Assembly: GCF_002847345.1 (NCBI RefSeq)
Contig: NZ_LXFV01000031.1
Span: forward strand, 1 to 64,000
Reading direction: 5' to 3'
DNA length: 64,000 bases
From: Pectobacterium peruviense
Lineage (GTDB): Bacteria > Pseudomonadota > Gammaproteobacteria > Enterobacterales > Enterobacteriaceae
Part shown: positions 31,977 through 40,663 of the stretch, piece after piece
How the letters are laid out: the number at the start of each line of letters is the position of its first letter
Position numbering within the stretch: position 1 is the stretch's first letter
Program-made: the position numbers and the translations under genes
The notes under the pieces: model-generated
Databases searched by the model: none
What the model was told of the DNA's origin: nothing
What the model saw: the letters and a program-made list of their open reading frames with translations, nothing else

Positions 31977-32146
31977 GGCAAATCCTTTTGTCGATAGCAG
32001 CAAATGAACGACCTACTTTAGCATCGAATTTATGTAACTTGAGTGAATAGGTCTCTCTTCAACTCATTCACGTGCCCTTCCGCTCTATCCCCATTTTCAA
32101 TGTTCATACCAACGTCACCGTTTAGTCATTTGCAATCAACAGATAA

Positions 32147-33412
32147 TTAGAGAATCAGCACTTCACCCGCTTCCAGCCCATAGATTTCCACGCCCTGTGC
32201 CACCGATTTCCCCAGCGTCACATTGATTCTCTTTGGCGGGACATCAGCAACCGGACGATAAATTACATAGGTATCGCCCTTCTCACTGGTATGTACAGCC
32301 TGTGCAGGTACAGCGATACCTTGCTCATTACGATAGACAATAATAGCCAGCCGTGCGCTCATGCCCAGCCTAATGTTTTGCTTTAAGCCCGCCAACGGTG
32401 TATCAAGCGACACCACCACATCATAGTAAGCACCTCTGCCTGATATATCAGTTGCATTGGCCTGCATATCAATCGCGGCAACCTTTCCTGTGAGCGTTTG
32501 TCCGGCAAAACCATCCCCGCTCACGTTAACCGCCATTCCTTCTTGCAATTGATGCAGGTCAGTCTCTTCTATCCGAGTCGCCACCTGAAAATGGTCCTGC
32601 GCAATGACACCAAACAGCGGCGCACCTTGGCTAACCAGCAAGCCGGGCTGGATGACCACAGGCTTGCCGTTATCAGGTGTCGCCGGACGCACCACAAAAC
32701 CGCTAAACGGCGCCTTGACGGTCTGTCGTTCAACCTGAGCAGCCAGCGTCTGATAGCGTACCTGTGCGTTGGTCAACTCCATCTCCGCAATCTTGCGATC
32801 TTCACCGTTCCCGCGCGCCAGCACCGTTCGCAGATCCTCTTGTGCCGCGGCTAAGTCCTGTTCCTGCGAGCGAATTTGCTGCTTTAAGGTATCAACTTCC
32901 ATACGCGCGACGATGCCACGTTCAAACAGCGCCTGTGTATCCCGCAGATTGGCTTGCGTATTGCTAAAAGTAGATTGCGCTGAGCTTACCGCACGTCGTG
33001 CACGTGATACCTCAGCGCTTTGCTCCCACTGCCTAAGCGATTGCACCTCACGCTGCGTCTTGAGCACTTCAGCCTGCGACTGACGTAGCTGAATCTCAAT
33101 TTGCCCAGGATCCAGAACCAGTAACGTTTGCCCTTGCTCGACGCGTTGTCCCTCACGCACCAACACTTCACGGATAACGCCTTCAAAAGGAGCCGCCAGC
33201 GTTGTCTGCGTCGCGGCCTGGATTCGGCCAACCAACCCTAATTGATTCTCCAGTAACTGCTTCTGGACGGGCAGCCATTGCCCCTGAGGAACGTTTTTCT
33301 GCTCACCCAAAAGCCCAGTCAACAGCCAAATGAGTACACTAAACGACGCGATCAGCGACAATATAATAAGGTGACGCCGACGCAAGCGAGACAGAAAGTC
33401 ATACCTAATCAT
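32147..33412 (-). CDS. periplasmic adaptor (membrane fusion protein) of an ABC exporter
   Basis: Fourth gene of the exporter operon. About 421 residues: one N-terminal membrane anchor (about residues 14-36), then biotinyl-lipoyl half-motifs (APFEGVIREVLVREGQRVEQGQ and TVKAPFSGFVV) flanking a coiled-coil hairpin of about 130 residues, and beta-barrel and proximal domains. It is MacA/HlyD-like. The adaptor bridges the inner-membrane permease to the TolC-like channel. The ATG at 33412 overlaps the upstream gene by 8 bases (ATGATTAG). Confidence 0.88.
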   Translation of the reverse strand: MIRYDFLSRLRRRHLIILSLIASFSVLIWLLTGLLGEQKNVPQGQWLPVQKQLLENQLGLVGRIQAATQTTLAAPFEGVIREVLVREGQRVEQGQTLLVLDPGQIEIQLRQSQAEVLKTQREVQSLRQWEQSAEVSRARRAVSSAQSTFSNTQANLRDTQALFERGIVARMEVDTLKQQIRSQEQDLAAAQEDLRTVLARGNGEDRKIAEMELTNAQVRYQTLAAQVERQTVKAPFSGFVVRPATPDNGKPVVIQPGLLVSQGAPLFGVIAQDHFQVATRIEETDLHQLQEGMAVNVSGDGFAGQTLTGKVAAIDMQANATDISGRGAYYDVVVSLDTPLAGLKQNIRLGMSARLAIIVYRNEQGIAVPAQAVHTSEKGDTYVIYRPVADVPPKRINVTLGKSVAQGVEIYGLEAGEVLIL

Positions 33413-34871
33413 TGAGTGCAATATCCCAGCTTTGTAATGTGGTGCCCAGCGTCTCATCCAATTCAGCCTGCGCATTGAGATAGCTGATAAGCGCATTAAG
33501 ACGAGCGTTTTCAGCGTTGCGTAAATCGTTCTCGAAGCTCAGCACTTGAAAGTTACTGGAACGCCCAACAGTGAGCTTTTCTCGTTCAATTTCCAGCTTA
33601 CGGCGTGATAAATCGCGCGCACGCTGGGAGATCTCAAACTGCCGCCAGCGCGTACCAATATCACGCACTGCATTGGTAACATCACGCTCAAGCTGCTGCC
33701 TGACTTCATCCAACTGAATGTGCTGGTTACGCACATTGACTCGCGCTTGTACCTCAGCCTGACGCGTACTCAAATCACCGATAGGGATCTCCACCTGAAC
33801 GCCGACATAATTTTCCCAAGTTCGCGAGGTGTTGCTCTGTGCTGCGCGGTCGCGCACCTGACTCGCGCCCCCAATCAACGACACATCCCACAGGCGATCA
33901 TTACGAGCCACCGCCAGCCCGAGTGCCGCCTGTTCGTTAGCGATGACTTGCGCCAGATAGGCAGGTCGCGATGATTCAGCTTGTTGTAACGCCTGTGCAG
34001 CGTTGACATCAACGCGCTGTGCTTGCATGGATTCCGTTGCCACAATCAGAGAGTTTAAATCCAACGCCAGTAGTTGCAGCAACGCAAGGCGCGCCATGTC
34101 CAACTGGTTTCTGGCTTCTTCATACGCCAGCTCCTGCGTGGCAACTTCAGCCTCTGTCTGCACAATTTCAAATTCAGCCATACGGCCTGCGTCAATCATC
34201 GCACGGTTGACGTCGACCAGTTGTCGCGCACGCGCTAATGCATCACGAGCGATTTGCAGCTGTTCTTGCGATCGGAGCAGTTCCCGATAGGCGGCAATAG
34301 TCTGCGTAATGGTCTGCGAAACGGTGGATTTTAGCGCAAGGCGATTCAGTTGCTCAGTCAGCTGTGCAATACGAACCGGCGCGGTAGTGACGTCTTTACC
34401 AGCACCGCGTAGCAAGGGTTGAATCACAGAGAGGTTGGCACCATCGTTGCGCGACAATCCGGCGCTATCAGCCTGCGTGTGGCGGTAGGTCCAGCCAAGG
34501 CTAAAACGGGTGCCATAAGACGTGAGCAATGTCGATGTCGGCGTCAAATTGCCCTGCCGATAACGATCGCTTTGATTACGATTGGAAAGATAGCTGCCCG
34601 TCAGCGACAGTTTGGGAGTAAAACGATCTTCCGCAACCCGAAGATCAAATTTCTGCGCGATACGATCCAGATAGGCGCTACGGATCGCTCGATTGTTACG
34701 TAAGCCTAGATAAATGGCATCGCTCAGCGTGAGGTCGATAGTTTGTGCATTCAGCGATGTGACAACCGCTGGCTGCCCCTGTCGCGTCGCCTGAGAAGGA
34801 TTCAAAGACGTTTCTGCATATCCTTCACGAGCAGAAAACAAAATGAGTAAACACAGGATAGATTTACGCAT
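33405..34871 (-). CDS. TolC-family outer-membrane efflux protein
   Basis: 488-residue outer-membrane channel protein with a cleavable signal peptide (about residues 1-19, ending REGYA). Two TolC-type repeats contain long helices rich in Ala, Gln and Arg (for example LRSQEQLQIARDALARARQL). It is not TolC itself, since it is encoded inside an ABC exporter operon and is dedicated to it. The start overlaps the permease stop by 8 bases (ATGCGTAA) and its end overlaps the adaptor gene by 8 bases. Confidence 0.88.
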   Translation of the reverse strand: MRKSILCLLILFSAREGYAETSLNPSQATRQGQPAVVTSLNAQTIDLTLSDAIYLGLRNNRAIRSAYLDRIAQKFDLRVAEDRFTPKLSLTGSYLSNRNQSDRYRQGNLTPTSTLLTSYGTRFSLGWTYRHTQADSAGLSRNDGANLSVIQPLLRGAGKDVTTAPVRIAQLTEQLNRLALKSTVSQTITQTIAAYRELLRSQEQLQIARDALARARQLVDVNRAMIDAGRMAEFEIVQTEAEVATQELAYEEARNQLDMARLALLQLLALDLNSLIVATESMQAQRVDVNAAQALQQAESSRPAYLAQVIANEQAALGLAVARNDRLWDVSLIGGASQVRDRAAQSNTSRTWENYVGVQVEIPIGDLSTRQAEVQARVNVRNQHIQLDEVRQQLERDVTNAVRDIGTRWRQFEISQRARDLSRRKLEIEREKLTVGRSSNFQVLSFENDLRNAENARLNALISYLNAQAELDETLGTTLQSWDIALND

Positions 34872-36108
34872 CGCGCAGCGCCTGTACAGGTTCGAGCCTA
34901 GCCGCCGTCATCGCAGGATTAAGCCCAAAAAACAGGCCGATCGCCAGTGAGCTGCCAATACCAAGGGGAAGTGACAATGCCGAGAGCGAAAACGCTGACC
35001 AATCTGAAAAAAAGACAAACAGCCATGCCGCTACGACACCACACACCGCCCCAATCATGGCTCCACAAGCGGACAGCACAACAGCCTCCAGTAAGAACAG
35101 CCCGGCAATATCGCGCGGTCGCGCGCCCAGCGCCATACGAACACCGATTTCACAACGCCGCTCAGACACATTCATGACCATGACGTTCATTACCCCGACT
35201 CCACCTACCAGCAGAGAAATCCCTCCCAGCCCGGCCAACAACCATGAAAACATCCGCGACTGCTGCGCCATTCCTTCCAGCAACTGCTGTGGGATTTGCA
35301 CATCGATATCCAGCTTCGGCATAAGAGGCGCCAAATAATCCTTTAACCGTGAGCCGGTTTGCATCAGCGTGCCACTGCCGCTGCGTGCAATCACACTGAC
35401 GATCTGTGGCGTTGGCATGATACGGCGCATACCTGAGATAGGCATCAGGATAGAGTCATCAACCGAGACAGGAACCAAAGGATTGTGTCCCTGCGGTTGC
35501 AGAGTTCCCACAATCTCAAACAAATATTCCCCCACCTGCACGCGCTCGCCTAAAGTAGCCATGCCCCCTTGCGATGCCCATTGCGCTGCAACATTCGCAC
35601 CCAGCACGATGTAAGTACTTTGCTCATCGAAATCACTCAGGTAGCGACCTTGCGCTAGCTTCAACCCTAATACTTCAGACAATTCAGCCCTACTGCCCAC
35701 AACCATGGTACTCAGTGAACGGCCACGCAATCGCGCCTCAGTGGAAGTAACAATTAACGCAGTTGCTGCCTTAATATCAGGCAGATTTCGTCGCAAAGCG
35801 GGGATATCCAGGTCAGTGGGAGCCAAACTGGTAATATGACTTCCTACTCGATTCTGAATAGTGGCGACCAGAAGGTCGCTGCCCATGCCCCTGAATACCC
35901 CCAAGGCTTCAGCTTCCGCGTTATGCCCAATGTTGAGTAAAGCGACAACAGAACCGCACCCCACGGCGATCCCCAGCAGAGCCAGAACCGCCCGCCGCCC
36001 TAGAAGAATGAGGCTGTTCAACGGCTCAAGCAGACGCTGTTGCAGTGAAGGACCATAGTCGGATTGCTGGGTCTGACGCGCTTGTATTCGTAAACGAGGG
36101 TCAGACAT
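34864..36108 (-). CDS. MacB-type ABC permease (FtsX family)
   Basis: 414-residue permease with the MacB topology: one membrane helix near residues 37-57, a periplasmic MacB-PCD domain of about 220 residues, then three C-terminal helices, with VGGVGVMNVMVMNVSERRCEIGVRMALGARP between them (the conserved FtsX motif). Unlike MacB it has no fused ATPase; the ATPase is the separate gene upstream, overlapped by 8 bases (ATGTCTGA). MacB-type pumps act from the periplasm on peptides, lipids or siderophores; the substrate here is unknown. Confidence 0.88.
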   Translation of the reverse strand: MSDPRLRIQARQTQQSDYGPSLQQRLLEPLNSLILLGRRAVLALLGIAVGCGSVVALLNIGHNAEAEALGVFRGMGSDLLVATIQNRVGSHITSLAPTDLDIPALRRNLPDIKAATALIVTSTEARLRGRSLSTMVVGSRAELSEVLGLKLAQGRYLSDFDEQSTYIVLGANVAAQWASQGGMATLGERVQVGEYLFEIVGTLQPQGHNPLVPVSVDDSILMPISGMRRIMPTPQIVSVIARSGSGTLMQTGSRLKDYLAPLMPKLDIDVQIPQQLLEGMAQQSRMFSWLLAGLGGISLLVGGVGVMNVMVMNVSERRCEIGVRMALGARPRDIAGLFLLEAVVLSACGAMIGAVCGVVAAWLFVFFSDWSAFSLSALSLPLGIGSSLAIGLFFGLNPAMTAARLEPVQALRDA

Positions 36109-36802
36109 GCTTCACCTCATGGACTCGACCATCTTGCACCTGAATACGCCGAGCCATACGACAAGCCATACCTTCGTCATGCGTCACCATCACGAGCGTC
36201 GTACCCTGTTCACGGTTCAGTGCCAGCAATAGCATGATGATGTCATCAGCCGTTTGGCTATCAAGGTTGCCGGTCGGTTCATCCGCGAGAATAAGTGCAG
36301 GTTCGCCAATCAGTGCGCGTGCAATCGCGACCCGCTGACGTTGGCCGCCAGACAAGTCGGCTGGCCGATGGTGGCTTCGCTCAGCAAGGCCGACACGAGC
36401 CAGCTGTACTTGAGCGGCTTGGCGAGCGGCCTGCCGAGACACGCCACGATAGGTCAAGGGAAGTGCGACGTTATCCAACGCATCCAGACGCGGCAGCAAA
36501 TTAAAACTTTGGAAGACGAAACCAATAACCTGGTTGCGCAGAATGGCGCGCTCATCGGCATTTGCCTGAGACATATCTTTCCCGGCAAGCAGTAAACGCC
36601 CGGAAACGGGCTGATCGAGTAAACCGATAATATTGAGCAAGGTACTTTTGCCAGAACCCGATGCACCAACGATAGCGCAGCTTTGCCCAGCAGGAATGGA
36701 CAGTGAAATATCATGAAGCACCGATTGAGAAGAAGCACCGGTACTGTAGGTGTGTGAAATGCTTTGTAAACAGATCAGATCCGTTACTCTTTCATCAGAC
36801 AT
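36101..36802 (-). CDS. ABC exporter ATPase, MacB/LolD type
   Basis: First gene of the exporter operon. 233 residues with Walker [10 protein letters not shown] near residue 41, Q-loop [15 protein letters not shown], signature [15 protein letters not shown], Walker [13 protein letters not shown] and the switch histidine in [10 protein letters not shown]. This matches the MacB/LolD subfamily. It probably pairs with the downstream FtsX-type permease to power export through the adaptor and the dedicated outer-membrane channel. Confidence 0.92.
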   Translation of the reverse strand: MSDERVTDLICLQSISHTYSTGASSQSVLHDISLSIPAGQSCAIVGASGSGKSTLLNIIGLLDQPVSGRLLLAGKDMSQANADERAILRNQVIGFVFQSFNLLPRLDALDNVALPLTYRGVSRQAARQAAQVQLARVGLAERSHHRPADLSGGQRQRVAIARALIGEPALILADEPTGNLDSQTADDIIMLLLALNREQGTTLVMVTHDEGMACRMARRIQVQDGRVHEVKHV

Positions 36803-37189
36803 CCTTGCCTCTTATTGATCCCCTAGAGCATCACATGAACCGAATTATCCTACTGTTTGTGCTTTAGGAAAAGCCGCCTAAGGCGCTTTCTCCGTCATTG
36901 CCCGATTTTCAGACCATAACGGCATCGTCAATCGATACAAGCGCCAAGTAAAGATGACAATGCCTCTAGTGACTTAACGACCATGACAGCAGAAGACTTT
37001 AATAGTTTTAATGTGACGATAGCCAAAGTGTTAGCACACAGGTTTCAGAAGGTTAATGGTGATGTTTAACAGAAGTACCATTTAGCGCGGGGAAATATCG
37101 ACGTTAATGAGGTTAAACGAAATAGCAGACAGTGATAAAGCCGGATGTCAGATTAAGAAAGGGAGAGTAATGAAGACGATGAAGAATTT
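36803..37189. promoter_or_regulatory. upstream region of the exporter operon
   Basis: About 390 bases between the first exporter gene and the tRNA-Gly gene. It must hold the exporter promoter, reading leftwards, and the 3' end of the tRNA transcript. No clear operator or hairpin was recognised. A short open frame that continues through the tRNA (37107-37334) is not a real gene. Confidence 0.3.
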
Positions 37190-37265
<76 letters not shown>

Positions 37266-37279
37266 ATAGAATCGGATTT

Positions 37280-37307
37280 ATTATCTTTTACTTTCAGCAA
37301 AAAACAA
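37280..37307 (-). promoter_or_regulatory. probable promoter of the isolated tRNA-Gly
   Basis: On the minus strand TTGTTT (37307-37302) and GATAAT (37285-37280) are separated by 16 bases and lie 15 bases upstream of the tRNA 5' end. The discriminator is not GC-rich, unlike that of the copy at 55.4 kb. Confidence 0.4.
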
Positions 37308-37523
37308 ACCATGCTGAAACTAAAACTAATTTAACCCTGTTAAATCGCATGTAACCTAATGAATTGTATCACTATTTACCAAGTAACGATTCAACGGTCA
37401 GCATTATGTACCAATCAACCTAACGTAGCAAGCCCTTTTCACTGAAAAAGATTGCCGTACACGTGCAGTGTCGATCGGCTCCAGAGCTATGAAGGCGAAG
37501 CCATAAGCCCGCCCCCGCAACCA

Positions 37524-37545
37524 GACCGCCTGAAGTCAGGCGGTC
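37524..37545. terminator. strong hairpin before the secreted PPC-like gene end
   Basis: GACCGCCTGA (37524-37533) pairs with TCAGGCGGTC (37536-37545). It lies 23 bases after the stop of the minus-strand gene ending at 37568. No long T-run follows on the minus strand. Confidence 0.5.
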
Positions 37546-37567
37546 CGATCTTTCATTTGCTTGCGTA

Positions 37568-39046
37568 TCAGGATTTTACGCTCTTCAACAAGTTCTGCTT
37601 ACAAATGTGTCCGAAGGTGACATGAGTGACATTATCCCCACCAACACCGGACCCTATCTGAGCAGGGATTTCAACACGCCATGCTCCGACATCATAGGTT
37701 GTGCTCCACGTATTGATATAACCTTGACTGTGCTCTTGGAACTGCGTCGTATAATCAGCATGGCAGGTATCCAACTTCACAACCCCTGAAGCATCACCGT
37801 TTGCATTGGTCGTTATGCTATGAAGATTGCTTTCATCAAACACCAATTCACCATTGCTTTCTCGCTGATCGAGATAAAGATTCGCTTTAATATTGGCAAT
37901 ACCCACTCCCGTTGAATCGGCAGCACGTACACGCCAGGTAACATCGCGATAGGCTTGTGTCGTCATAAATCCAAAAGCTGTTGGTGCCGCATTTGGGATA
38001 CGCAAAACATTACTTTCTCCCTCAACAGAGATAGAACCTGCAGCAATTCGGGAGCCTAGCGACAAGCGGTAAACCTGAGAGACTGTTGGTAATTTTGATG
38101 GATTCGGCAACACTCGCACCAAAATTTTATCATTGGGCTGAGAGGGAACAATGCTATATCCCTGTGCTGTATTACGCGTTGTCCAGTTATTTCCGCCGTC
38201 AGTAGAAGACGCCAGTAACCAATTATTATTCGTTCCGCTATCTACGCCATCAAGACGCAGAAAAACCTGTTGGCCACGTATTGCGGTAAATGCGTAGTAA
38301 TCCGCATCAGAATCGCTATCAGAATTACCGCCAATTAGATTTAAACCATCCGGTAAAGGATAGGCCAGCGAAGGAATATCATTTAACTCATAAGCATCTA
38401 TATTCGTATTAACGATAGCGCCAAAATTAAAACCAGAACCATCCGCTGTCTTGGCTTCCATAAACCAATAGTAGTGTCCCGGTTGTGTTAAATTCAGCGT
38501 AGCCTCATCAGCATTCCCCGCTTGATCAGAATAATTAATTGCCGTCACATTATTCTGGCCATCGTCCCGCATCAAACTGAGAGCAATATCGGTTTCAGGA
38601 CTCATTCCTACGGCGAAAGCGGTTGTTTTAGAACGCTGGGTGATTTCGAAATGATAGCAGGCGCTCCCCCCACTTTGCAGCCCATCTAGCGTATAAATTG
38701 AGTTTACTGCAAGCGTTGGACACAGCGGGGTAAATGAACTGTCATTGGCTATAGCCTGACTGCTGGATAACGACTTTTTTTGTGCATTTTTGTCATCAGC
38801 CTGCGCCGTTGATGTATTAGGGGCAATAACGACAACCCCCTCATTTTCGGCTTTGTGGAATTTATAATAACTCCCGGCATCCGCTTGAATATTATTTGGT
38901 GCATTAAAGAGAGAAACCGTACCTTTTTTTTGCAGTTTCCCGATATCTTTCACTTCAACAGAAACGCTGGTTTCTGCAAGCGCAGAGCCCATGCAGAACA
39001 TCAATCCGGCTGCTGCGAGGTATAAATTTAAACGATGATATCTCAT
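37568..39046 (-). CDS. secreted protein with PPC-like domains, function unknown
   Basis: 492 residues with a clear Sec signal peptide (about residues 1-24, cleavage after GSALA). The middle contains two stretches resembling bacterial pre-peptidase C-terminal (PPC) domains: one around residues 115-205 and one beginning DAYELNDIPSLAYPLPDG with the typical D-x-D-x-D-A-D-Y-Y-A-F strand. No peptidase or other catalytic motif is visible. AAGGAAA precedes the ATG. The gene is AT-richer than the core genes and has no obvious operon partner, so it may be acquired. PPC domains usually accompany secreted enzymes, so an adhesin or exported accessory role is a guess. Confidence 0.6.
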   Translation of the reverse strand: MRYHRLNLYLAAAGLMFCMGSALAETSVSVEVKDIGKLQKKGTVSLFNAPNNIQADAGSYYKFHKAENEGVVVIAPNTSTAQADDKNAQKKSLSSSQAIANDSSFTPLCPTLAVNSIYTLDGLQSGGSACYHFEITQRSKTTAFAVGMSPETDIALSLMRDDGQNNVTAINYSDQAGNADEATLNLTQPGHYYWFMEAKTADGSGFNFGAIVNTNIDAYELNDIPSLAYPLPDGLNLIGGNSDSDSDADYYAFTAIRGQQVFLRLDGVDSGTNNNWLLASSTDGGNNWTTRNTAQGYSIVPSQPNDKILVRVLPNPSKLPTVSQVYRLSLGSRIAAGSISVEGESNVLRIPNAAPTAFGFMTTQAYRDVTWRVRAADSTGVGIANIKANLYLDQRESNGELVFDESNLHSITTNANGDASGVVKLDTCHADYTTQFQEHSQGYINTWSTTYDVGAWRVEIPAQIGSGVGGDNVTHVTFGHICKQNLLKSVKS

Positions 39047-39268
39047 CCCAATATTTCCTTATTTTTGAGCATTCTCAAATAAAAAGCAGACTTATTATTT
39101 ATAAATTAACAGATACTGAATTTTGAGCGAGAGTAGTATTACATCGACACACTACATAATCTCAATGAATTTTTACAAAACATTTAAAATGAAATCACTC
39201 CAAATGATCGAATTGCAACAATCATTAATAGCAATTAATTCACTCATTTTAATTTCATAAATAATAAT

Positions 39269-39371
39269 TTAATACTCGCGATTAAAATTGACCTCTCCAC
39301 AGAGCGGATTATCAGCATGAAAGCTGAGAGACATTATAAAGCGGAGAGACATTATCCAGAAATAATCGCTT
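39269..39371 (-). pseudogene. 3' fragment of a hydroxyacid dehydrogenase gene
   Basis: On the minus strand this stretch encodes FHADNPLCGEVNFNREY and a stop, closely matching the last 17 residues (FHADDALRGEVDFSREY) of the intact gene at 40664-41590. Slightly upstream, RLFLDN also matches, but an 18-base tandem duplication (GTCTCTCNGCTT type) and a +1 shift break the frame. It is a decayed remnant; nothing else of the gene is recognisable. It lies about 1.4 kb from the intact copy, with the orphan gene at 39497-40294 in between. Confidence 0.75.
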
Positions 39372-39440
39372 GGCACTATCTGGTGCCAACAACGTGAAGA
39401 GTTCCACGCTTTGGAGTGAACGGCTCTCATTGCTCGTACT

Positions 39441-39469
39441 GTAGAGGTCTACGATGAGTCGACCTCTAC
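39441..39469. terminator. inverted repeat after the orphan gene
   Basis: GTAGAGGTC (39441-39449) pairs perfectly with GACCTCTAC (39461-39469) around an 11-base loop, 28 bases after the stop of the minus-strand gene. No T-run follows, so the terminator role is uncertain. Confidence 0.4.
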
Positions 39470-39496
39470 ATTTAGCATCACTGGAGATGCGATAAC

Positions 39497-40294
39497 CTAT
39501 TTATAGAGTTGACTATCCCACGTGCTATCCATCGCTTTTTTATGGATCCCACCAGCATCTCCATCATGAGTCGCGAAGCTAGATAAGTATCTGGTTAAGA
39601 ACTCGAGTCCCATATCGATGGTTTGCCCATAGGTATCTCGATTAAGCGTTACGTTGGGTTTTAGTCCAAGGCGACTATTAAATTCCGCAATCTGGGCATC
39701 CGCCAGTTGATTGGCTAATGTAACCATTCCCTCAGAATCATTCAGTGCCTTTTCCAAGCGATTCATTTGTTCCCGGTTCAACCCATCAGCTTGCGTCACG
39801 AATAACGTTCCATCTTTATTTACACTAAAGCCGAAAAATGCCCCCTGTAAATCAGGATGCTCTTCAGCAAGCTGATCAAGAAAGGATACATACGTTTTAT
39901 TCATTTGATCTTGTACAGCGATACGATGGAGAATTGCCTCATCGGATTCACGAATACGATGATGTCCAGCAATATACTCCTCGATATTAATATCCGCAGA
40001 GGCTAATTGACTGCGTCTGGCCAGTTCTTCTTCACCAGGTTGAACAACACTCGCCCCTTCAGTCGTTCTACGCTGCTCAGGTGTCACACCATCCAACTTC
40101 TGTTTTGCGACTTCAGCCTGAAATTTAGAGAGCGCTTCCGGACTTATCTCTACAACCTGACGCTCACTGGTTTCTCCCGTTAATACGGCTTTATTATTCA
40201 CGACATTCTGTTGTTGAGTCTGGCTATTCATCGCTAGATTACTTTGCCCTGAATGCGCCACTGTGTGCGGTCCAAATGTAGAAATACTATCCAT
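39497..40294 (-). CDS. cytoplasmic-type orphan protein, possibly a secreted effector
   Basis: 265 residues with no signal peptide, membrane segment or recognisable domain. The first 45 residues are rich in Ser, Gln, Asn and Thr and low in acidic residues, a composition seen in type III effectors, but that alone is weak. A VEISPEALSKFQ segment near residue 48 occurs in assorted surface and flagellum-related hypothetical proteins. The rest looks helical and charged. AGGAG lies 11 bases before the ATG. It stands alone between the dehydrogenase remnant and the intact dehydrogenase gene. Function unknown. Confidence 0.55.
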   Translation of the reverse strand: MDSISTFGPHTVAHSGQSNLAMNSQTQQQNVVNNKAVLTGETSERQVVEISPEALSKFQAEVAKQKLDGVTPEQRRTTEGASVVQPGEEELARRSQLASADINIEEYIAGHHRIRESDEAILHRIAVQDQMNKTYVSFLDQLAEEHPDLQGAFFGFSVNKDGTLFVTQADGLNREQMNRLEKALNDSEGMVTLANQLADAQIAEFNSRLGLKPNVTLNRDTYGQTIDMGLEFLTRYLSSFATHDGDAGGIHKKAMDSTWDSQLYK

Positions 40295-40663
40295 AATACC
40301 ATTTGCTCCTGTGTGTCATAATTTTATGCTGTGCGACAAGGTTTCCCTGCAAATGTACTCAATGTGACATGAGTAATATTTTTTCTCCTGCACCAACATC
40401 TTTCTGAACTGGGCCACCAGCACACCGTAAAATATGCTAACCACCGAATATAGATATATCGCGATAGGTTATTCTCAATATTCACTTATCTGTGAGTCAG
40501 CCTAATAAGGGCGTTTCCCCTGAACGCAGCACTTGGAACCCGCTACATTAGGACTGCATTATGCAATCCCAATATAGTCTTAACGGTTATTTTTCAGAAT
40601 TCTTTAGAATAGAGTCATTGCGAAATAATTATCAATAAAATTAATTCAACACTAATAATATAT
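40295..40663. other. region upstream of the orphan gene, no gene seen
   Basis: About 370 AT-rich bases. The part next to the dehydrogenase stop (around 40621-40665) resembles the sequence just outside the remnant at 39220-39270, so the similarity extends beyond the coding remnant. It should contain the promoter of the orphan gene. Confidence 0.4.
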
